Assembly (NCBI GenBank): GCA_003864495.1
Contig: ML133465.1
Location: 991,163-1,055,162 of the forward strand
Length of the DNA stretch: 64,000 nt
Reading direction: 5' to 3'
From: Nemopilema nomurai
Lineage: Eukaryota; Cnidaria; Scyphozoa; Rhizostomeae; Rhizostomatidae
How positions within the stretch are numbered: the first letter of the stretch is position 1; each line of letters starts with the position of its first letter. The notes under the pieces were generated by a model that saw only the letters and a program-made list of their open reading frames with translations, did no database searches and had not been told where the DNA came from. Made by a program: the position numbers and the translations under genes. Positions 22,943 to 33,900 of this stretch are shown here, piece after piece.

Positions 22943-23639
22943 TTAAGAGAAACAAATGCAAGAATCACCATATAATATGTTCCAATGCGTTTAGATGATA
23001 TTCATTTGATAATTCTAAGTTTTGCAAAAGCAGTTTTGCTAAGAACATTGCTTTCACCTCGAAGCAATATAAATTTTTATCCGAATTTATCTGCACTTTT
23101 AGTTCACAAAGTTTTGAAAACTTTATAAAAATCACGCCAACCAGTTGATAAACCATGAATAAATTATCTAGAGGTACCTTTTTGAATTATAACTAGAGAT
23201 ACCAATTTATTACTATATAAACAATTTATTACTATATAAACAAGGCACAAAAACTACAAATTAATACAAGTGATTCTTATAATACGTATAAATAGTCTAA
23301 GTTGCCTGTAGGGAACCATTTAGAGTAGGAGCTATCTCAATAGTTTCAAAACTAATCGAAGAGAGAGCATCCCCTTACAAAATTGAAGCAGAAATGCAAT
23401 AAATTTAGCTGACAAGTACTTTGTCTTAGCCGTGTTCTTACTCAATCAGTGCAAGAATTGAAAATTGTGTGTTGATAACCTTTTTCTAAAAAAAGATTCA
23501 AACGTAGTGATTTGCGTTATGAGATACACTGACTTCATTATCATCAATTCCCTTTGCTTAATATTTCGTTTTTGTTCGAACCCATCTGATATATTCATGG
23601 TTATGCAAATTTGAATGAATCTTACGAGAAACTCTATAA

Positions 23640-25000
23640 CATTAAAGCGCAGAAAAAGCTAGATAAAGGATAGGGTTTTTGATGGAGGCGAACAGTTGTA
23701 CGTAAAATGTAGAAAAATATAAGCAGTGTTTGCAGGAAATGGCTAAAAGCAGACAAAGTAAACAGCCATTTGCAATTTAAACACACTAAAGGATGTAAAC
23801 TAGGCCGTATGATTGGTTGTACATGACCAATCAACGTCACTTTTCACCTACATTGGAAATCCAAATAAAGAAAACCATAAGCTTTTAGAGGATAAGGATT
23901 GTGCCAACATTCAGTGATTTCAATGAAAAATCTCTCTTTTTAAAGCGAAAAGATCTTTATTTCTGTTTGTTGCATCTAAAATAGAATTGTTCATTGAGAG
24001 CGATTGGTCAACTGGAGCCAATCGTGCGTTTTTTTTATCATCCTCTAAAGTTTTTGATAACCGCAGCTGGCAATTTGTTTTGACAGCTTTTGGTAATTCA
24101 AGACGTTTGCATACTTCTGATGTTTCTAGCTATTTTTCAATTTCGCGCAAGAAAGCACTTGTTATAAATCCTTGTACAAAACTTTCAAATTTGCCGCCAT
24201 CATTGTTTCAATATCTTGCAAAATCCTCAAATAACAATACCCGAATGTCTTCTTGATCAAATTTGATATTTTCACTTCATATGATATTACTCTCTGAATT
24301 TAGAGAGAAATTATGCCAACATGCTAATCTAAAGGCAAAAAGAAAGTTATCAGCTGAACATTTAGATAGGAATTTTTCTGTCTTTGCGAATTTTTGATGA
24401 AAAGAATAGCTTGAAGAATAAAATTCACACAACTCAACAACAAAAGAGACACTGATTTTGACAACTTAGTGGTCTTGACCAAAAATTGTGTTTGTCATTT
24501 GAACATGCTTGGCCAATGTTTGATGTATTTTGGCAATATAAGGATCGTTTTTGCTGCAACTTGACTTTTGGGCAAATTTGCAAAATGAAAACCTTACCAT
24601 TTTCGCCTGTCAGCCAAACTGTATCTAATGTATCCTTTGCAACTTCTTTTTCTAACTACTTTACCTTTCTATATCTGATGCTCGGCATTGGAAGAGGGAT
24701 TAAAGCTTCTATTTTCTGCACAAAACAGGACACATCCTATATTTGTGAAAACCTTATTTAGCTAACGGGTTATAAAGTAAATTGCAAGGAACGAAAAATC
24801 ACTTCGGAAAACATTTTTTTGTTGAGAGCTTTGAGTGCACCAAATGCATCCAACTTGAAGCAATTAACAGTCGTTGGCTAAAATAACCAGTTTTTGAGTT
24901 AACATGGTTTTGAACACTTTTGAGAATTCAATTCACACAGTTTACAAAATCTGACATCAATGTTTAGTTGCTTTTATAAATTCGGGATAAAGACAGGGAA
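23640..25000. repeat. Diverged third copy of the 1-3780 block
   Basis: Degraded MITE sequence (about 23745-23840 and 23998-24180, each with a CCAAT motif) is followed by DNA resembling 2900-3780, including AACATGGTTTTGAACA near 24905. No gene recognised. Confidence 0.5.
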
Positions 25001-25415
25001 AAAGAGCTCTTTTGTAAAATATGTAAAAACTTACGTCAAACTCCATAAGCAATACGAAATAAATTCGAGAATAGTGCATTAAGAGCCTTTCAATGCCTTT
25101 AAAACGTCTTAATAAAATGTAAGAGAGCAGAAAAGGTAGACACAAAAAATTAACTGAAAAGAACCAACTGCTCTGAAGATTTGAAGAGAAGGCTCAGCTT
25201 GAAAAAGCGTGCAGACCCGCCTCTATGCTATTGTGTTACAACTGAAGCAAAATTGAAAGGCAATGTATTTATTCCAAAGTCTCACAAATGCTGAATAGAG
25301 ATGACCAATAACTTCAGCTATTTGGAAATTACGTTAATACAAACTAATAAGTATTTGAATTTCTGAAGCATGATCTTCAGCCCCTTAACTACATGGGACT
25401 TTTACAGATTGTTAG

Positions 25416-26213
25416 TTAATATGTGCCAATTATACTTTCATAGACTTCCATTTCGCATATCTGTAGAAGCTCTTTTCTTTTCAGAGACACAGTCACATAT
25501 CGACCATGCAGCACCGTCGGGCAGAAAAAGGTCTTGATCTCTCCATCATTTAGGATCCCATCATCCACACAAAGTGCATTGTTTCGTCCACCATTTGAAC
25601 TATCGTCTCCAACACTGACATTGAATGGATTGATCCTATGTGGATCCCAAGTCTGACCATTCTTTATTCGCAAAGCTATCACTGCTGCTTGCTTTGTCAG
25701 ATCCACTTGCCACCAGGGCATATTTTCTTTCTGCGTGATACTGCACCTTCGCCAGTCCCCAGTTCTGTCACCATCATTCCCAAGGCTGGCAGATCATAGG
25801 TATGCACCGATGATCTGGACGACGGCTTTTTGTGCGCAACGTTTTCAGCTAAATGTGATAGATACACCTTCAATATTACTGATAAAGCCCAAACGTATGA
25901 CAGAGGGATAGACTCTTCCAAAATATTGAAAGTAAAAGAAAGCTCTGTTGTTTAACCTGATGGTAATTCTACAGCAATTGATTTGGCATTGAAAGCTTTT
26001 ACAATTTGGACGTTATCATAGTTAAAGAATTATTTATCATCGTACATTTATCAAAAAGATATACAAAATTTTAGACTCATACCTCCATAAACCTCAAGTT
26101 CAGTAAATGCAATTTTCCTTTCGCTTTGGACAAACACGCTAACGTATCGACCAAACAGAACAGTTGGACAACTATACTTAAACATTGTATTCGACACGTT
26201 TCCGCTTTTGATA
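25416..26213 (-). pseudogene. Locus E: truncated fucolectin gene remnant
   Basis: Minus-strand remnant: one fucolectin exon (25848-25416) and the 3' part of another (about 26213-26083). The first exon has the same early frameshift as locus D, near 25788-25795. The other reads FGRYVSVFVQSERK and FTELEVYGG, without the stop seen in D, then is cut off upstream at about 26213. PAN and EGF exons are absent; a THAP-containing segment lies where they would be. Confidence 0.85.
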
Positions 26214-26372
26214 ATAGTCAATAGAAAAACACTGGTCTGGAAAGCCGGCAAACATCAAAAGAATATCTTATTGTTAGGATTTTTGAAAGTCACGTGACAT
26301 TATCCGTGCACACTGCTTCGGCCACTTCTCTTGTATGCTTTGATCGTGGATATATATCATGTCAATTTTATC

Positions 26373-26641
26373 ATGCCCAGCGATAATTGTGCAGTTTTAA
26401 TTGTGGAAGCAGCCGTAGAACGAAAGGTATTGGAATTTTTAAACTTCCAGCGGCAAATAACGACGAAAAAATGAAATGGAGGGAACTTCTCCTGAACGAA
26501 ATAACGAAGAGAAGGGTACTGGACAAGGCCTTCAAAGAAAGAGTGAAAAATGACAGAGTTTCTATATGTGAAAAACATTTCCTACCAGAGCAAATAGAAC
26601 TTTTTAAGTATCTAGCATTCGATTTGATGCTAATAGCCTAG
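26373..26641 (+). pseudogene. THAP-domain exon with frameshift
   Basis: An ATG at 26373 begins MPSDNCAV. After a 1-nt slip in a run of T (about 26393-26396) the frame continues FNCGSSRRTKGIGIFKLPA, MKWRELLLNE and ICEKHFLPEQIE. This is a THAP zinc finger: C-x4-C, a conserved W and C-x2-H. The frame ends soon after; a GTATCT site after LFK may be a donor. THAP domains occur in host regulators and in DNA transposases, and its place at a deletion breakpoint of locus E favours a transposon origin. Confidence 0.75.
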
Positions 26642-26854
26642 TTAAATTTGTGATTTTCCTATAGTATACCTTTTTCATAAACATTTACTCGATCGTTGAA
26701 AGATCGATCGCGAGTGAACCTTGAAGCCAGCGGTTAGGAGCCTAGGCCTGTCTATTTCATCATGAGTACATTTTCAGGCCCCAAACAATTTTAAAACTGT
26801 AAGCCCATCCCTTTCAATATGAGTTTCGTACCGACGGCACTGCATGAATTTCTG

Positions 26855-27035
26855 TGAACAAGTGCTTTGTGGTACAAAACTTCACAACTGCTAGAAAAAG
26901 AGGAACTATTTTTCGCATACTTAAAAGTACTTTTTTCGTCCGACACTCCTCAGAGTATGCAAACGTCGGATAATAACCAAAAACTGACCGAATAAATAGC
27001 CAGATGCGGATCGAAAACACTAGAGGGTGATAAGC
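26855..27035. repeat. Foldback/MITE family, half copy
   Basis: Reverse-oriented arm from GTGCTTTGTGGTACAAAACT to CACTAGAGGGTGATAAG. It abuts the Penelope-like fragment directly at about 27035. Confidence 0.75.
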
Positions 27036-27620
27036 GGTTTATTAATTCCCAGGTACTCTCTGCAACGAGTCATAAGGTTGCGGGATGTTTTCCCATAGTA
27101 AGTGGCACTGCAGCCACTGCACATAAACTTGTAAATGACATTAGAGCACAGAAGGGGGGTATGACGATCTTTGAATTTGAAGAAATTGGAGATAAGTTTA
27201 GATGATTTGAACACGAATTTAAGTTGAATCTCAGGGTAGCACTTTCTCATAAGCTTATTAATATTAGTTTTAAAGGAGGGGTAGAAAGTTGTTGTTTATT
27301 ATTACTTAGGATAGAAGTATTACAAGAAGTAGTAAACTGTTTGTCAAGAAAGATACGGATGAGTCTGTCGGTAAGGGATTTAGGGAAACAATTGTTAATA
27401 AGGATGGTTTTAATCTTACACAGTTCAATGTGAAAATTCTCATACGAGGAGCAAATATGAAACGCATGGTAAATCAAAACTTTAACAAGATTAACTTTAT
27501 AGTTTATAGGGGACAAACTAGAAAAGTCAAGATGTGTCTCTTACAATAAAGTTTTTTGCCAAGTACAACATGGACTCTTTGTTTATCGTCGCCTTCATCA
27601 TTAAATTCATCAACAAGTAT
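27035..27620 (-). mobile_element. Penelope-like retroelement, second copy, truncated
   Basis: It repeats the RT C-terminal frame (NYKVNLVKVLIYHAFHICSS) and keeps the GIY-YIG core missing at 11 kb: VIYKFMCSGCSATYYGKTSR then NLMTRCREYLG. The 3' part is cut by the MITE at 27035. The flank after 27615 equals that after 11947. Confidence 0.85.
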
Positions 27621-27624
27621 AAAG

Positions 27625-28450
27625 TTGTACCGTATATTTGTCACCTTCTCGAATGACTAGAGACAGTGTTGAAAAGATAAACCACCATGCAAAATCACTT
27701 TCAATCAAATGGGGACCTGCAATATAAATATCGTGCTACATTGATATATTTAGCATGACCTTGATTACATGAAGACGATGGAATGTTTTACAACAGATAT
27801 GGGACGTTTTGCGTTGACGCGGCTAGAATGGTTGCTACTGTGGAGGGGCAATATGTGCAGCAATTTGTTTTGTTACGAATGACCAAAGTTGAATGCCCAC
27901 ATTTTATATAAAGTTATTGGAAGATAGCCTTAGTAATAGACACAACACTGTCTTCGGTCCATCGGTTAGTTTGTAGTCAATTGTGAAGGAAATCACTTCT
28001 TATCAGTTGGGGTACAACAAGGGGAGTAATCGTCTATTAGCCTCTCATCATGGCAAAAAGCCTCAATTCCTATTCGTTTTTGGATCGGTTCAATTCATGC
28101 CTGGATGATGGACGGAGCCACCTAGCGGTTCTGTATACGCATGGTGAATCTATTGCAAACGGTTCCAAATCTCATATACACTAATAATGCCAAACAACCA
28201 ATCTTCTAGCGCAACTTTGGCAGCCTTTAAATAGGCAGCTATAAGATGACTGCACTTTAGAGCAAACATGGTTGCAGCCGCTGTGCAAAGAGCTTGTGCG
28301 CCTGCAAGCTGCTGCCAAATGGCAATGGGGGTCCATGGCCCTTCTTTTTGCAAAACAATAGAGCTTTTTCCAAAATCTTTATACATATTTTAGCGATTTG
28401 TCAAGCAGGAGGCACCAATTTCAAAAAACCTAAACCTGGTCATTAGAGTG
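27625..28450. repeat. Triplicated gene-poor segment, copy 2
   Basis: In this copy a minus-strand frame of 78 codons (28386-28150) is open, starting MYKDFGKSSIVLQKEGPW. It is interrupted by a stop in copy 1 and altered in copy 3, so I do not call it a gene. Confidence 0.6.
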
Positions 28451-28534
28451 GATAGAGTGAAATGCATCGTAAGGGTGCAAGGTCCCTTTGCATATTATTA
28501 ATCTCAACTGTTATTGCAAGTTTAAAAAATCACT

Positions 28535-28729
28535 TTAGCACATCATCAATGCCCCCTTTGTAATGCGTCTGTGAATAGATTCTGCAATTTCTCCAAACAG
28601 AATCAAAATGTGGATTGACATAACCTTTCCATGCACTTCAGAAGATACTGACAGTGATTGCAAAGTTTTGATCAGCTCAATTTTAAAGACGTGAGCACTA
28701 TCACTAATTATCAAACTGTCAGAAAACAT
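28535..28729 (-). CDS. Unrecognised conserved short ORF, copy 2
   Basis: Same frame as 12835-13029 with W to L and T to A changes. Function unknown. Confidence 0.25.
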   Translation of the reverse strand: MFSDSLIISDSAHVFKIELIKTLQSLSVSSEVHGKVMSIHILILFGEIAESIHRRITKGALMMC

Positions 28730-28854
28730 TGTTCATGTTTCGAAGTATTTCAATTTAGCCACATTTGTCGAAAAGATTAACCGTAAAAGTTTTCTAGGAC
28801 AGAAACATGAACATGGAAGGTTATGAAACGTCATGAAATATCATACGAGAAGCA

Positions 28855-29180
28855 TCTGGAAATTATCTTTGATAGAAATAATGGCAAAAGCTACCAAGAA
28901 ATGACATCAATTGTGGCCTGCTCAAAGAATGCAGCTTTTGCTGTATGCTAAGAGTTTTTAAACTTAGAACCCTGAAAGATTTGCCAAGGGTTGGAAGATC
29001 GACGACGTTTCAGACGCCAAGAAATGAAAGGTCTTTATTGAGAGATCAAAAAACAGGATACATTGTAGGCACGAGTTGAAATAGGTTTCTACCGACTGCG
29101 TTGTTCAACCTCTATGGACGATCCGAGCCAAAGTTGTCTTATTTAAACCGCAATGAACAATGAACATGGAGCCAGGCCGA
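28855..29180 (+). mobile_element. Tc1/mariner transposase N-terminal scrap
   Basis: One frame gives HLEIIFDRNNGKSYQEMTSI and VACSKNAAFAV. After a frame change, LRTLKDLPRVGRSTTFQTPR and NERSLLRDQKTGYIV follow. This matches the helix-turn-helix region and the LPRxGR linker of Tc1/mariner transposases. The catalytic part is absent, and the segment is absent from the paired block near 13140. Confidence 0.7.
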
Positions 29181-29181
29181 G

Positions 29182-29220
<39 letters not shown>

Positions 29221-29241
29221 GAGAGAGAGAGAGAGAGAGAG

Positions 29242-29312
<71 letters not shown>
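29178..29312. repeat. (GA)n microsatellite
   Basis: About 135 bases of GA repeats with a few interruptions (GGGG, GCAAG, GAAAG). The paired block at 13145 has only a few GA units, so it expanded after duplication or arrived with the adjacent Tc1 scrap. Long ORFs on both strands (RERERE or SLSLSL) are translations of the repeat. Confidence 0.95.
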
Positions 29313-29951
29313 CGAGGCGCTGTCTGTTGTATTCTGTAGCTCTGTTTCGGACTGACTCTGACTGACTTTACGATTATATTCATACTGATTAATCTAAGAA
29401 TAAATTTGCTGACAACAGATGAGAGAGGATGATGAAATGGTGATGTAATGAGGATGGAAAATTCTAGACTGAGGAGCGAGAAAAGATGTGTCAGCATGTC
29501 ATGGTGTGACAATGGAAAGTAGAAAAATGAGTCACGACAAGAGGACCTTTCGTACACATCACTTTCGTTTCGTTTTGACTATCATATGATTTTACTGCGT
29601 TATTTAGACCATTTTAAAGGATAATAGGAGTGTTTCAAAACATACATTATTTCGATCGCCTTAAATTGTTTCCATTCGCCAGAAGATTCGAAACGAATCG
29701 TACCAAGACTGTTTGAACGGTAGCGTAGCAACAATGTTATAACAGAGCCATTAAGACGCATATCAAGATTTTAAACAATGTACTTGCATCAGATGACCAA
29801 CATTGCAAACAACAATTAATTAGAGCTCCACAAAGTGACTTTAGAATGAGAAATAAGGTTATTGCTGGCCGAGTATAAAGGTTTCAATTGCTTTGAAAGA
29901 AGAACCAGGACTCGGATTTCACAGGAGTGATACATATCTTTATAATACTGC

Positions 29952-30185
29952 CTACATACTTTCTCGATACACTTGCAATGCTTTAGTTGCGACCAAAACC
30001 ACTATTCTAAACACTTTGGCTTGACCAATAAGTTTAAGAATTCTTTCATAACTCTCTTTTCTCATTGTGCAGCCAAATGTAACTTCGACTTTGTCATCAA
30101 TCTTACATTGATTTTTAAAAGGTATTCTCCTCATTGATGCTTGCTGACAGAACATCTCAAAGCTCGCAATTTCAGTCACCAATGC
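29952..30185 (-). CDS. Unrecognised exon, copy 2 (open)
   Basis: 78 codons, stop included, after a CACTTCCAG acceptor. It starts ALVTEIASFEMFCQQASMRR, includes NQCKIDDKVEVTFGC and ends VYRESM. Copy 1 has a nonsense change. It lies just downstream of locus B but its phase does not match the last fucolectin donor. No family recognised. Confidence 0.35.
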   Translation of the reverse strand, partial: ALVTEIASFEMFCQQASMRRIPFKNQCKIDDKVEVTFGCTMRKESYERILKLIGQAKVFRIVVLVATKALQVYRESM

Positions 30186-30453
30186 CTGGAAGTGAAATGA
30201 AGTTGTAGTACTGCAAGTCATATGATACAGAATTACTAGTCAAAAACTTTGGTACAAGATGTGAACAGAATCATGAATGTTAAGGAAAGAAGTAATGAAA
30301 TGCAAAAGCAATAAAAGAAGCAGCACAAAGGAATTCATCTCTAGTGATGACGGAAAAACAATGAGTTGCAATATTTAGCCTGACTCAGAAACGATTAAAC
30401 CTTCTCCTAATTTCACTGTTTAAAAGTTTTCTTTTACTGTTATTTTTGATAAA

Positions 30454-30911
30454 TTATTTAGATGGAGTTGGACTTAGATAGTACCTTCGAAAAACCCTAA
30501 CTTCACAAACTTGAAGAAACTCTTTTCTGTTCAGAAACACAGTCACATATCGACCATGCAGCACCGTCGGGCAGAGAAAGGTCCTAAACCGTCCACCATT
30601 TAAGATCCCATCATCCACACACAGTGCATTGTTTCGTCCACCATTTGAACTATCGTCTCCAACACTGACATTGAATGGATTGATCGCGAGTGGAGCATAA
30701 ATCTCACCACTCTTTATTCGCACAGCTATCACTGCTGCCTGTCTTGTCAGATCCACTTGCCACCAGGGCATGTCGTCACCCTTAGTGATGCTGCACCTTT
30801 CCCACTCCCCACTTATATCACCATCATTTCCAAATCTGGCAGATCGCGTGATTCCACTGGATATTAGCGTCGATGATTGGGATGACGGCATATATAAAGC
30901 GATGTTTTCAA
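30454..30911 (-). CDS. Locus B fucolectin (FTP) exon 2
   Basis: VENIALYMPSSQSS start, MPWWQVDLTRQAAV, INPFNVSVGDDSSNGGRNNA, CPTVLHGRYVTVFLNR, CEVRVFRR, then a short tail to stop. The canonical fucose-binding RxD...R/K motif of F-type lectins is not complete: the RxD part is replaced. Confidence 0.9.
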
Positions 30912-33900
30912 CTAAATAGATATGAAAATATTTGGTTATGAATATCTGAGACGATAATTCTAAGAGGACAGACCGCTACGCTGGACAGATTAATGTTTAA
31001 AATTCAATGTTAAACACTAGATTCAAAGTTATATAGAAAACTGCTTTCTTTTGAAAGCTACAGTGATGCCAATTTCTTGCATGAAACAGTTTACGAATGT
31101 ACATTCTTCAAATGCCTTCTCCATCTTAACTGAAAAGACCTGAGAAAAATTCATCTTAGTCAACTCCTATTATAATACCTTTCAACTTTAATCGAAATCT
31201 TTCTTGCGTTCACTTATTAATTGACCTTCGTAGCACTGACTTTTGAAACTATCTGTTAGTGTGCCCAAAAATATTTATCAAAAACTGATCTAAAACAATT
31301 AAGACAAAATTTCCATTAGTATACCAAGATTTATAAGATAATGCTTGCGGTATTGATACATACTTTGAATGTTGAAAAGATTACTGAAGTTAATAAAAAG
31401 AAACCATGGCCAGTTGAATTTATAATGTTATAATTAAAAAAAAGCAATCATATTGTTGTATAGGTAAGTAAACCATACCTTTGTAAACTTCTAGCTCAGC
31501 TATTCTCAGAGTAGCAAGGCGATTCACAAATACACTTATATACCGACCAATGGGAAGAGTATGGCAGGGGAACAGGGACATATTATAACGACTGACGCTG
31601 CCATTCTTGACGCAGAGTTGGTTGTTGCGTCCTCCATTTGAACTGTCTCCTCCGACACTAATGTTGAATGGATTAATCATATCCCATTCATGAAGACAAA
31701 ATGTGACTCTGATGATTGCCACAATTCTTGGTCTTTTAAGATCCACTTGCCACCAAGGAGAAACTTCCTGTAATGTAAGAGCACATGAGACCCACTCCGC
31801 ATCATAGTTTCCGTCGTTTCCAAAGCTAGCAAGGCCTTCTGCATCTTGGCCACGATATGTTGATGACTGGGAGGCATACATCCCAAGAGCTCGATTTTCT
31901 GAAAGAATTCAACTTTGAAAAAATGTTTGTTTGAACGACGGAAAATATTTCATATGCTCAAGAAAAGATGATTTTGTCAACTATATGAAAATACAAGGCA
32001 TCCACATCTTTATGTATATTGACATAAACGTCCATTTCGCTTTTTGTATTTCATCGGTGGAATAATGTTGCATTCAAAATTGGCTTGGTAGATGATTATG
32101 AAAGAATGTTTACCGTTTTACTCATAGACTTGATATTGCCTCTTATATCAGAGTCACGAATATGAGAAACTTTATGTCTTCTGGAAGACAGCTTCCTTCC
32201 AATTGAGCATTGATAGCTTGTTTATCTTATTTTTCTTCTTCAATTGTTGTTTTAGTAATAAAAAAACTCGAAAGGGTGCCATTAAAGTGAAGCATTTTAT
32301 CAACTATCATAGATCATGAAGCATTGCCATAATTTGTGCAGAAATTTACCATATTTTGATATCTTATCAATGACCATTAATGTATTCTAACGCAGACTGT
32401 CAACGTATTGCATTGAACTATAATTTTTGCACACCAAAGGTACTTTTTCGTAATAATGAAAAGTTTCTGATATGTCTCGAAGTTGTAGTAGAAAAATTTG
32501 TTCAATAAAACGAACTTTAGACATTCTTCTTTTGCAGCCCTATTTGAATTGAAAAATGATCCCCTCTTTAGGAATATTACAACTGGCGTATTTATTTAGA
32601 GGCTCCATGGCTCTGGTACTGTTTCTCACATATCTACTTCAAATCTGCTAACCTAGCTTTTCATAAACCGAAGTGAATGTTAAGTTTGACTGAATTTAAG
32701 AAAAGAATTGAGCCGTTACCATTTCATGTTAACTTTAGAACCAATCGGAGATAAAATTCAACTTCAAGAATTGTTTTTTCTATGATTCCAATTCTGAATA
32801 ACAGAAGGTTTCCTAGACTAATCAAATATATAGGGTTAACTGTACTCAAAATGAATTTTCTACGCTATCTTTGAAGAGCCACACCCAAATCCTTTTCTCT
32901 GTAGTATATTATTGGTGACACACGTCGGCACGTAAATATACCGGAATAACTGAGATCAACAAAGATCATTCTAGTCTGTTACTAACAGAATGCATTACTT
33001 TAATCCGCACATGCTCATCCTTTTGTAGAGCATTTCACGACTTCTAAACTATTTTCTTTGGTAACGATTGCACTTGTTGATAATTTTATTAATAACTCGT
33101 ATCACTTTTTAAAGCTCGTTATGATCCAAGCATAAATTTCTATTGATTTAAAAATGCTCCCAGCTGATTAAAATCAAAAAATGGACAAAGGTCGCCCAAT
33201 TTGAAACACATTGCAACTCAATTGATCTTCGCGTTGCTGCCTTGGTCAAAGTGATCGCATGAAGGAAACATCGTGTTGTGTCACGCCAGATACAGATATG
33301 TTTGAGGTGACCACGTTAATATTTGATGTTCTTAAGCTTAAATAGGTAGCTACGAACTTCAATTTTTAGGCTATCTAGTCCACTAAGCTAAGCTGCGCTT
33401 TAACTCCGTCTATTTACCCTACGTTGTATGACTTCTGGGTCTTTTAAAAAATGCAGCTACTCTATTAAAGCACTTACGCATGCATTCTTCCCCATCATCA
33501 ACATATCCGCTTTGGCAATGACAGGAATATGATCCATAATTGTTGGTGCAATGTTTTCTGCCATGACAGCTATGAGCTCCATTGTTGCATTCGTCAATGT
33601 CTGTTAATACGAAATATCGTTTTTGGGAATGCTTTAGAATGGTTCATTATTCATATTATTCATTTGAAGCCCAGATTAAATAAGATTTCTGTAAAGAACA
33701 TCTAAATGATTGGACAAGGCAAACTTTTGCGGAGCTAATTTCAAAACCATTTATAGAGTTTTACAAGGACTAGGTATTGTGTCAACAAACAAATGCCCTG
33801 TGAAAAATAAGTTTGTGGTCGCTAGGCAAAACTGCAACATGCAGTAACATGCAGCAACATACAGAAAATTAGCAAGGATGTGGAGCCAACAGAAACGTCG

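Larger units (their letters stand above)
18713..23160. repeat. Segmental duplication block, copy 2
   Basis: Pairs with 1-3780. Contains a foldback palindrome (19895-20230) and, only in this copy, the TTAA-flanked element. Aside from these I see no gene. Confidence 0.8.

Noticed and set aside
28150..28386. 78-codon minus-strand ORF with Ala-rich stretch
   Set aside because: Stopped by TAG in copy 1 and altered in copy 3, so not supported as a gene.
29105..29557. Long ORFs on both strands rich in Ser-Leu or Arg-Glu
   Set aside because: They translate the (GA)n tract; no independent coding evidence.
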